A stretch of 64,000 nt of DNA from Poecilobothrus nobilitatus (lineage: Eukaryota > Arthropoda > Insecta > Diptera > Dolichopodidae), in contig OX352772.1 of NCBI GenBank assembly GCA_947095535.1, positions 109,737,256 through 109,801,255 on the forward strand. The letters run 5' to 3'. The notes below the pieces were generated by a model. The model was not told where the DNA came from and searched no databases. It was given only the letters and a program-made list of their open reading frames with translations. How positions within the stretch are numbered: position 1 is the stretch's first letter; each line of letters starts with the position of its first letter. The translations under genes were made by a program, and so were the position numbers. This document shows, one piece after another, positions 55,868 to 64,000 of the stretch.

Positions 55868-57520
55868 TTATCCCCTTCTTAAGACTGTTCGTCGCCAAAA
55901 GTAGGTGGACCTCGATCTTGTTCTCCGAAGTGGTAGTCAATCTATCCAAGTGAACTATTTTAAATTTACCATTACTACCGCGTTGTATTCTGTATACTAC
56001 CTCCTTGGTTCTATTAACTGCTTTGTAAGGGACTTCCCAGTGCTGATCTAGTTTAGGACTTTTAGGAGCTTTTCGTCTTTTTGGATGGTACAACCAAACC
56101 GAATCGTTTTCTTGAAATCCTGCTGAGTTCGCCATTAATTCGTATCGGGTTTTCATACGATCACTCATTATTTTCAATTTCGTCCTGGTAGCTTCGTGTA
56201 CATCTGCTAACCGCGGCGAAGTTTTCCGGCTAACTTGTTGTTGTAGCTGACGGTGGCGTTCCAAATCTTAGATCCCCTGGTAGTCGAATATTCTTTCCAA
56301 AAACAATATAAGACGTTGTTTGACCTGTAATTCAATGTATGGCTGAACGGTAAGCAATTTAGAAAACTGGTATGGCGCGATCCCAATCTTTATGATGACT
56401 TGTGAGCACTTTCTTCAAATGCTCCATTAATGTTCGGTTACACCGTTCTACCATTCCGTCTGACTGAGGATGCAAAGTTCTGATTTTGATCACTTCCAAC
56501 ATGTTACATATTTGTTGAAATATTTGGGATTCGAAATTTCTTCCTTGATCTGAATGCAATTCACATTTAACCCCAAATCTGCTAATTCCATTATTTATTA
56601 ATTCATCAGCTATTGTTGTTACCACTTGGTTAGGTATACCGTATGCTTCTAGCCATTTACTGAAATAATCCATTACCATTTGCATATATCGGTTGCCAGA
56701 ATCATTGATCGGCAAAGGTCCTCTACATCAATAGCAATTCTTTCAAATCGAGCGCCTATCAAATATTGTTGTAATTCGCCGCTACTTCTTGTACGGGGAC
56801 CTTTACTTGCAGCACATTCGGTGCATTTACGACACCAAGTTTCTACATCTTCTCTCATATGTAAAGAATAAAACCTTTAGAGGATTTTATCTAATTTTTT
56901 ATTTACTCCAAGACATTCTCCAGATTTTCCATTATGCATTTCTTCCAGAACTTCATATATCTTTTATTTTAGTATTACCAATTGCATTCTTGTTTCTTTT
57001 TAATCCGCTGATTCCCATTTCCGTTTTAGTAAACCTTTATCGATTACTATAGAATTCCATTGTGACCAATAACTTTTTGTTATTTCACTTTTATCAGATA
57101 TATCGTTCCATTGAGCCCTTTGTGAAGCTTGCTTCCATTGCAGAATTGTAGATATATCACCGTCTTCCTTTTGTGCTCGTTGCAATTCATTTATCTATCA
57201 ATTGCTTCAACACTAACTCGTTGAACTTCAATTTCATTTTGCTGTTCTATATTTGAGCAGTGTTTCCAATAAATATTGCACGGTCGCCTTAACAATGCAT
57301 CTGCGTTATTATGGATGCGTCTTTTCCTATGTTGAATCACATAATCATACTCCTGTAATTGTTCTATCCAACAATCAATTTGTTACAATTCCATGTTATT
57401 AAATTGTTACAGCCAATTAAGTGCGGCATGGTCCGTGCGAATAATAAACTTTCTCCCGTATAGATATTTGTGAAAGTGTTTTATAGCACAAATAACTGGT
57501 AGTAACTTCTAGTTATAAAA
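55860..57520 (-). pseudogene. Gypsy integrase and RNase H (3' half of the unit-4 element)
   Basis: From 57,520 downward: RNase H remnant (readable frame with YLYGRKFIIRTDHAALNWL near 57,410-57,480), linker ORF (57,185-57,000), integrase zinc domain (56,858-56,673; SLHMREDVETWCRKCTEC), catalytic core (56,715-56,359; MDYFSKW, LHSDQGRNFES, GMVERCNRTL, with Asp16, Asp56 and Glu90 all present) and C-terminal domain (56,264-55,860; WLYHPK, WEVPYKAVNRT, VVYRIQ). A frameshift near 56,700 separates the zinc domain and core. The second Asp and the Glu have 33 residues between them, two fewer than the usual 35, which suggests a small deletion and an impaired core. Confidence 0.8.
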
Positions 57521-59085
57521 ATTATGCATTAACAATAAGAATAGGGCTCAAAAATGTATTAAGAAAGGGAATAGTGCTCAATGAGAATAGTGTACAAAAT
57601 ATTTTAAATGTTAATGATTATTGATCTTTATGGAACTTAATGAATGAACATATATTCAATAAAGCAATATGAAAACCCAAATTGTGTTGGAAATAGATAA
57701 TAAATAATATTACTAATAATCCAATGGAAATTTCTAAAATGTTCAATAATTATTTTATTAATAGTGTAGAAGAAATTTTATCTCTTTTGAATTGCTCTCG
57801 AGCACCTAATTCAATTCATTCTTTATCAAATTCAATGAATAATATTCGTTTTTCTCTGATTAGTCGTACTGAAATTTTAAATGTTATTGAAACACTGAAT
57901 AGGAAATCCGCTGTCGTTTATAATCAAATATCTGCAAAATTTTGTGTGTATATTAAAGAAGTAATGAGTCAAACAATTGCTGATCTAATCAATAAATGCA
58001 ATAATTCTGGATTGTCTAAAAATTGCAAAAATAATTCCAATTTTTAAGAATGAGAATAAACTATCAATTAAAAACTACCGTCCTATTTCGTTGCTGAGTA
58101 CTTTTTCGAAAACTTTTGAAAGAATCATGTATGACAGGCTTGAAAAACATCTACTTCTAAATGATATTATAAATAAAAATCCATTCGGATTTTGCGTAAA
58201 ATCAAGTACGCTTGCTGCCACTTCCCAATTAATAATGGACATTAAAAAAAAATGGATATAGGGTTAATAACAGCTTGCATATTTATTAATCTAAGAAAGG
58301 CTTTTGACTCCGTCGACCATCGTATTTTATTAGCTAAGCTAAGTAAATTAGGACTAACCAATGAAACTTACAATCTCTTCTTCTCTTATTTGCATAGTAG
58401 ATCTCAATTCGTTGCAATAAACGAATCAACCAGTAATGAAGTTATAATTAAATATGGAGTCCATCAAGGATCTTTACTGGGCCCACCTCTTCTTAATATC
58501 TTTACTAATGATGTATTCTCTATAAAATTAAAAGATGATCTTATATATGCTGATGATATGGCTATATGCTCTAAAAACCAATTTGCTTGATGACATAAAT
58601 AACCAAATGCTTTCTGACTTTTGTAAACTAAATCAATGGCTAGAAAATCATTCAATAAAAATCAATGAAGAAAAAACTATAGATGATATTTGAAAAAAAA
58701 ACCACTGACCTTGTTAGTTTCACTCTTAAAGTTAATAATCAAATTCTAGAGCGGATGACAGTTTTTAAATATTTGGGTTTATGAATTGACTCTAAATTGG
58801 ACTGGGAATACAACATTTCAACTATTAAAGACAAAATACGGAAAACAAATTTTTTACTATTTCAAATGAGAAAAATCCTTCCATTGGACGTCAAATATTT
58901 TATTTTTCATTCTCATATTATGAGCATGAAAAATCTTATCTTTTGTTAATTTGGGGGTCCGCTTCAGCTTTTAGGCTATCAGAGGTCCATGTATTAATTA
59001 ATAAAAGCTTTAAAACAATGCACCAATTACCAATTTTAACTTCAACTTCATTTCTTCTAAACTCCGGAGCCAACAGAAAATGCAG
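57521..59085 (+). mobile_element. LINE reverse-transcriptase fragment inserted in Gypsy
   Basis: A + strand non-LTR RT piece splits the unit-4 Gypsy. ORF 57,724-58,047 is the region before the RT core. A frameshift follows, and 58,050-58,230 still reads NYRPISLLSTFSKTFERI. ORF 58,252-58,590 has RKAFDSVDHRILLAKL (motif A), GVHQGSLLG (motif B) and YADDMAI (motif C). A degraded C-terminal region runs to about 59,080. The style is closer to CR1/Jockey-superfamily LINEs and clearly differs from the LINE at 15-19.6 kb. Endonuclease and ORF1 are absent, so it is 5'-truncated. Confidence 0.7.
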
Positions 59086-59089
59086 GTTT

Positions 59090-60640
59090 TTCTCTATCAT
59101 CAGAATAAAATCCATATAGCTTCAGAAAGTGTATCGAATGTGTCGTCTATGCGTGGCAAGTTCGTTTGTCCTTCTTGGTGACATCATTCAAATGGCGACA
59201 ATATACACAAACTCGTGCTTCCATTCTTTTTCTTTACGAGCACCATTGGAAAAGTCCACGAGCTATTAGATTCTTCTATTATGCCCTCATCTCTCATTGA
59301 CTTTAACATTTCAGCTACTTCACATTGCTTTGCTAAAGGTAATCTTCTTGGTGGTTAGCGAATAGGTATGGCATCTCCTGTACTAATTCTATGTTGTGCT
59401 AAATTTGTTTTTTCGTTTCTTTCAGACTGAAAAATGTCCCCAAAATCTTCCAGCAGTTTCACGCCTTGCTCATATTGACGATTGTTCAGTACAGTATTGG
59501 TATTTCTGCATTGTAACATTTCCAAATTCTTTCTCACACATTGGTGATAATATTGTGTGTTGACATAAAGTCTATTCCCAGGATGGATTTATCGATAATG
59601 TCTGCTACCAAAAACATATGAGGAAATACAATGTTATCGCTCAACCAAATATTCAGGTTTACTTCGCCATACACTTGAACATTTTTGCCTGTTGCTGTTT
59701 TCAACAAATATTTTTCATGATTTCGAAGCCATTTACTCCTCACAAGATCGTGTTCTATAATGGATCTAGTAACACCTGTGTCGATTGTAATGTGACAGTT
59801 GATATTGTCTACTTTTCCTTTCAGTACCATACTGCTATTGTTTCGACTTGAATGTTCAACTTTAACAGTTTGTTTGGCCACTCCAGTTACAAAGCAATTT
59901 CTGACCCCTGACGTTGGTTTCCATTAGTTTTCCGGCTGTTTGTTGACCTATGCTAATTTAGTACATCTCTTCTCCTTTTGTGCTTCACGTTCTACCTCCA
60001 CTCTCTTTCTGTTCCTGCAGTCTCATTGTAAATGGATGTTCTTATTACAATACCAGCATTTAAATATTTTGGTCCTTTGTCCAAATTTTAAAAGATTGAC
60101 CTTATTACAACAACACTCTTCAACACTTACGTGACGTACTCTTGTAATACTTCGTGTTGCGCTTTTAGCTGATTCGTCGGCCAAAGCAAATCCCAAAGCT
60201 TCAGCAGTTATTTTCCTCCCTGCTAATCTTAAAGCTTGTTGCAGATCCCTATCAGCAATGGCATTTATTAAAGATTCTGTAGCAGGTTCATTCAGAAATA
60301 TGCAACTTGTGTTCGTATATGAAAGATGTGCAAGCCTCTCAATATCAAGCTGGAGTTGTTGTAATGATTCTCCATTCCTTTGTATTCGATTTCTCATTTG
60401 AATTTTGTAAACTTGTTAAATGTGGTCGTTGCTAAATCGAAGTTCCATTACTTCAACTACATTATCAAAATTCGACTGTTCTTCCCTTGGTATGCTATGT
60501 AAAATTTCAGCCGCTGAACCTTGCGAAGCTAAAACAAGAGCCGTAGCCTTTTCTTCGTTCGTCCAATTGTTGGCAACAGCAGCTGTTTCAAATTGATTGA
60601 TAAAAATAGGTCGTGAGCTTTAACTATCAAATTCAGATGG
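59090..60640 (-). pseudogene. Gypsy gag, protease and start of RT (5' half of the unit-4 element)
   Basis: Gag capsid-like region (60,640-60,400, broken), ORF 60,397-60,023 with the gag C-terminus and the start of a zinc knuckle (CWYCNKNIHLQ then a stop), protease ORF 59,881-59,534 (DTG at residues 34-36, and an ILGIDF-type segment after the flap), then ORF 59,537-59,355 and a readable continuation to about 59,100 with the N-terminal RT segment (HRISTGDAIPIR; PRIDDTFDTL). RT motifs A to C with the catalytic Asp residues are missing at the LINE boundary. Unlike units 1 and 2, the protease is followed by its natural downstream sequence, so this copy predates or escaped the RT deletion. Confidence 0.8.
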
Positions 60641-61200
60641 TTTTATGATTACTGCGGTGACGTGACTTAAGGCCATTCGACTTAATGCCATAATGGCTTT
60701 AAGTCTCACTCATATGAGACATAAAGCCAGAATCGCAAATTTTGCGCTCATGGCTTTATACCTCATTTGAGTGAGACATAAAGCCATATCGTTTTATAAA
60801 AATTTGAGACATAAAGCCATGTAATCCTATTTAATTTTAATTTTGTTTTCTTCATTAATTTTAATAATAAAATAACAATTCAACAATTTACATGTAAACA
60901 AAAAAAAATTACTTTAAAAATTATTTAACCTATTGGCACCGTTCTATAACTTTCGGTCACTGTTGAATTATTTTAAGTAGATAGTTGCTATCCATTGAAA
61001 CAAGTTTTATTTGTTACCTTGTTAGTTGTATTCTCTGATTTGTCTATTTCAAGTTATATAATTCGCTTTTTCTTTTTTAAAATGCATATGGAAATGTATC
61101 TTATTTTTATTACTTTGTCCCTTCGATAACTAAAAGATCATTCCCTGGGGTAATAGTAATAGTCTGGTATTAATAGGGTTAATTTTAATAATTATTTTTT
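60641..61200. repeat. Inverted-repeat cluster and AT-rich gap between two Gypsy elements
   Basis: 60,694-60,708 (tggctttaagtctca) pairs with 60,715-60,729, and 60,750-60,765 (atggctttatacctca) with 60,772-60,787. A further gagacataaagccat occurs at about 60,806-60,820. The rest is AT-rich without coding signal. Confidence 0.7.
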
Positions 61201-61224
61201 TTTTTTAAACTTTCTGTTTATGGG

Positions 61225-61793
61225 ATGATGTTTGGCTCAACAGGCTCAACAATAAGCATTTTAAACGAAAATAAAGTTTGTAGTTCTAAGTTCACTGTAA
61301 TAAATTCAACTGCAATATCCATCAATACAATTCAAGGAGAGGTAAGCAAACCTAATAGAACTGTTGCTACCTTATGTCCAACAGAATTTAAATATCCTAA
61401 AAATGCAAGAATGAAATGGATTGCTATGAAATTAAACAAGTCATATGACTTATTATAGGTATGGATTGGATAATAAAAAATGTAAAAGATATCAACGTAG
61501 AAAATCAACAAATTAATATGACCAATGGAGTGAGTCTTCCATTATTAACTAAAACTATTCAAGAAGAAGTTAACGTATTAGAAGTAACTGAAGTTCAAAA
61601 TCTACAATTGGATCATTTAAATGAAAAAGAAAAACACATTATTAAAGGATTAGTTTCGAAATTTAGTAAACTATTATATAAAGAAGGTAATATTTTGACC
61701 AGCACAAATACAGTGGTACATGAAATTAAAACAACAACAAGTGAACAAATTAATTCAAAACTTTATCGATATCTACCTAAACATGAAACTTAA
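61225..61793 (+). pseudogene. Gypsy-2 protease and pre-RT region
   Basis: ORF 61,225-61,458 begins in a protease-like segment (STGSTISILNENK). The position expected to be the catalytic Asp is not Asp, and the phrase gctcaacag is duplicated there. Near 61,455 a one-base slip moves the frame to ORF 61,461-61,793, which opens with GMDWIIKNVKDI, the conserved end of retropepsins, and continues into the RT N-terminal region (LYRYLPKHET). An in-frame TAA at 61,791-61,793 separates it from the next RT piece. Confidence 0.65.
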
Positions 61794-62940
61794 GTGAGGA
61801 ATCAAATGGAAGAAATGGAAAAACAGGGTATAATTAGAAAAAGTAAAAGTCGATATAGTTCTCCGATTATAGTTATACCTAAAAAAAAAGATAATTCAGG
61901 AGTACAAAAATTTAGAATAGTGGTGGATTATAGAAGATTAAATCAGGTCACAATTGACGATAAATATCTTTTACCTAATATCCATCAGATAACATCAGAT
62001 ATTAGTAGCTGAAAAAGATATTGAAAAAACTGCTTTTGTTACTCCAGCAGGTCTATATGAATATGTACATATGCCATTTGGATTGAAGAATGCACCGGCA
62101 ACGTTCCAGAGATCGATGAACGAAATTCTTCGAGAATATATTAATCAAATTTGTGTTGTATATCTTGATGATATATTAATTTTTTCGACAACATTAGAAG
62201 AACACGAGAATTCATTAACAAAAATATTTAAGAGATTACAAGAGCACAATCTAAAAATTCAAGTGGATAAATGTAGTTTTCTTAAAAGAAATACAGAATT
62301 TCTAGAACACATTTTGACAAAGGATGGGATAAAACTTAACCCTGAAAAAATAAAGAATATTCAAGAGTTACAAATTCGAAGACTAGAAAAACAATCAAAA
62401 GGTTTCTTAGGAGAAACTGGATTTTATAGAAAATTCATCAAGGATTATTCTAAGGTTGCATATCCTATGATTAAATATTTAAAAAAAGATAACAAAATTA
62501 ATATAAATGATCCACAGTATATCGCAGCATTTGAAAACTTACAGAGCTTGATAACTTCACATCCAATTTTAAAATTTCCAGAATACGATAAACCGTTTGT
62601 TGTGACCACAGATGTAAGTGATCATGCTATAGGTGCAGTGTTGTCTCAACAAGGGCATCCAAATTGTTATGTTTCTAGAACGCTAAACAATCATGAAAAA
62701 AATTATTGTACTACAGATAAAGAGTTTTTGGCAATTATGTATGCAGTAAATTATTTCAGGCCTTATTTATATGGTAATAAGTTCAGAATCATAACGGACC
62801 ATGTCCCAATTAAATATTTAAACAACAAATACAAAGGAAAAGAATTTTCACAAAACACCAAAGATGGCTGTTAAAACTTCAAGAATATAATTATGAGATT
62901 GAATATTTGCAGGGTTAAGAAAATAAAGTAGCTGATTCTT
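61794..62940 (+). pseudogene. Gypsy-2 reverse transcriptase and RNase H
   Basis: The RT first part (61,794-62,012) has FRIVVDYRRLNQVTIDDKYL. It then jumps at about 62,008 to EKDIEKTAFVTPAGLYEY, so roughly 20 codons including motif A with its catalytic Asp are deleted. ORF 62,071-62,874 has MPFGLKNAPATFQRSM (motif B), VVYLDDILIFS (motif C), then RNase H with TTDVSDHAIGAVLSQQ, TTDKEFLAIMYAV and IITDHVPIKYL (Asp, Glu and Asp visible). A frameshift near 62,850 and a stop near 62,917 break the RNase H end. The RT cannot be active. Confidence 0.8.
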
Positions 62941-63289
62941 TAAGCAGATTAGAAAATACAAAGAAAATTAATGAAGAAAATGATACAGCATCCAATTTAG
63001 AATTATCTAATAATACAATACATTCTGCAGATGAAAATCAATTAGATCATATAGAAATCTATCTATATAATCACATATCGTAAACAAATATAAAACACAA
63101 ATCATACTCACTTACAGTCCTGAAAAGAATATAACACTTCACAATAGAAGGATTATTGAAATAAATCTGTTAGAAAATGAAAATTTAATTAAAGATATTT
63201 TAAAACGTTATATCAAGAAAGGATATACAAGCATTTATTCGGAAGTATCTGATACTGATTATCATAAAATACAACTAATTTTAATATCA
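62941..63289 (+). pseudogene. Gypsy-2 linker between RNase H and integrase
   Basis: A readable but broken frame: a Ser/Asn-rich stretch to a TAA near 63,080, then a Lys/Ile-rich stretch that runs into the integrase ORF. It probably belongs to the integrase N-terminal extension. Confidence 0.5.
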
Positions 63290-63988
63290 ATGTTTTCATT
63301 CGATTCAATAATAAAATTTATACGAAGTACAAAAAGAGCAAAAGAAATAAAAACTGAAGAGGAATTACATAAACAACTATCGCTTAACCACACTAAAGAA
63401 TATATGCACAGTGGAATAAATGAATGTTACCACAATTTAAAGGACAAAATTTATTTTCCCAATTTAAAAGATCATATTCATTTAATTATTAATAATTGTG
63501 AAAAATGTCAACAAATTAAGTATGATCGAAAACCAATAAAACCCAAATTTGCATTTACAGAAACACCGAAAGAAAGAAACGAAGTTGTACATTTGGACAT
63601 ATTTCATTTTAAAAAACAATCCTTTGTAATTGATAAATTAACAAAATTTGCTTCAGCATACGGTATAACAGATCGCAACTGGAGAGCAAAGAAAACAATT
63701 ATAATGGAACATTTTGCAAAATTTGGAAAGCCAAAAAAAAATAATTATGGACAATGAATTTAGAGCTGAACAGCTAATTGAGTATTTAAATAGTGAAAAT
63801 GTTGAACCTCATCTAACAAAAGCAAATAATCACACTGGAAATGCTGATATAGAGAGACTACACTTAACCCTCTTAGAAAAAATAACAGGAATTGAGGATA
63901 GAGAACTTTCAATTGAGATGAAGATATAGATGGCTATAGGAAACTATAACGATCGCTATCATTCAACAATAAAATATACACCTAGAGA
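63290..63988 (+). pseudogene. Gypsy-2 integrase
   Basis: Zinc-binding domain with HTKEYMHSG and NNCEKCQQIKYD (HHCC type), then the core: VVHLDIFHFKKQSFVIDKL with the first Asp (63,290-63,757), and after a frameshift at an A-run (63,732-63,741) IIMDNEFRAEQLIEYL with the second Asp and NADIERLHLTLLEK with the Glu (63,714-63,929). A TAG ends this frame at 63,929, but the sequence after it (AIGNYNDRYHSTIKYTP-like) continues the core. It inserts cDNA in intact members. Broken here. Confidence 0.75.
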
Positions 63989-64000
63989 AGCTAAAGAAAG

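Larger units (their letters stand above)
61200..64000 (+). mobile_element. Second Ty3/Gypsy-type retrotransposon, 5'-truncated and running off the window
   Basis: Protease, RT, RNase H and integrase in order on the + strand. Sequence and orientation differ from the array Gypsy, and the protein style resembles the 17.6/297/gypsy (errantivirus-like) group. No gag and no 5' LTR before it. The 3' end lies beyond 64,000. Confidence 0.75.

Overview
The window is AT-rich eukaryotic DNA, almost certainly from an insect and probably a higher fly (Diptera). The fly inference rests on interspersed repeats that carry a GGAC-tetranucleotide run followed by a tail ending in a TATACCC...GGGTATA hairpin, a style I associate with brachyceran flies, and on a Jockey-clade LINE. 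I see no ordinary host gene. Nearly everything recognisable is mobile or viral in origin, and nearly all of it is broken.

1-12,676 is a decayed, rearranged Polinton/Maverick (adintovirus-like) dsDNA element. On the + strand are a small unknown ORF (867-1382) and a protein-primed family-B DNA polymerase that stops after its exonuclease domain. Facing it on the - strand are a double-jelly-roll major capsid protein, a 57-residue ORF, a minor capsid protein, an adenain-type protease and a phospholipase A2/basic-tail protein. The packaging ATPase C-terminal half and a PHD-finger gene follow on the + strand. The block from protease to PHD finger occurs twice as a long inverted repeat (5,836-8,146 and 10,543-12,676). 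Between the arms lie the 3' part of the PHD-finger gene, a minisatellite-type mobile element with a 142-bp period, and an Asn-rich low-complexity stretch.

12,677-14,990 is AT-rich with one repeat remnant. About 15,000-19,662 (- strand) is a nearly full-length Jockey-clade LINE: Gag with three zinc knuckles, then an endonuclease-reverse transcriptase. A few small lesions break it, including an in-frame duplication of the catalytic FADD box. 19,663-20,987 is AT-rich, followed by a 200-N scaffold gap.

21,188-60,640 is a higher-order repeat made of transposons. The basic unit is about 10 kb: a minisatellite element with a strict 147-bp period (family A), a ~95-bp boundary motif, a 2-4 kb block containing a TIR element (family T), a 68-codon ORF, a Ty3/Gypsy element on the - strand (LTR, integrase, protease, gag), and a family-B repeat leading into the next family-A copy. 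Units begin near 21,811, 31,818, 45,862 and 51,472. Unit 2 carries a further 3,671-bp tandem duplication with only three differences noticed. Unit 3 is a 5.6-kb internal-deletion form. Unit 4 holds the most complete Gypsy copy, split by a LINE fragment.

60,641-61,200 is AT-rich with clustered inverted repeats. 61,200-64,000 is a second, different Gypsy-type retrotransposon on the + strand (protease, RT, RNase H, integrase), also broken and running off the window. The genes do not form a working pathway today. The region is best read as heterochromatin-like DNA with an endogenous virus next to a segmentally amplified transposon nest.
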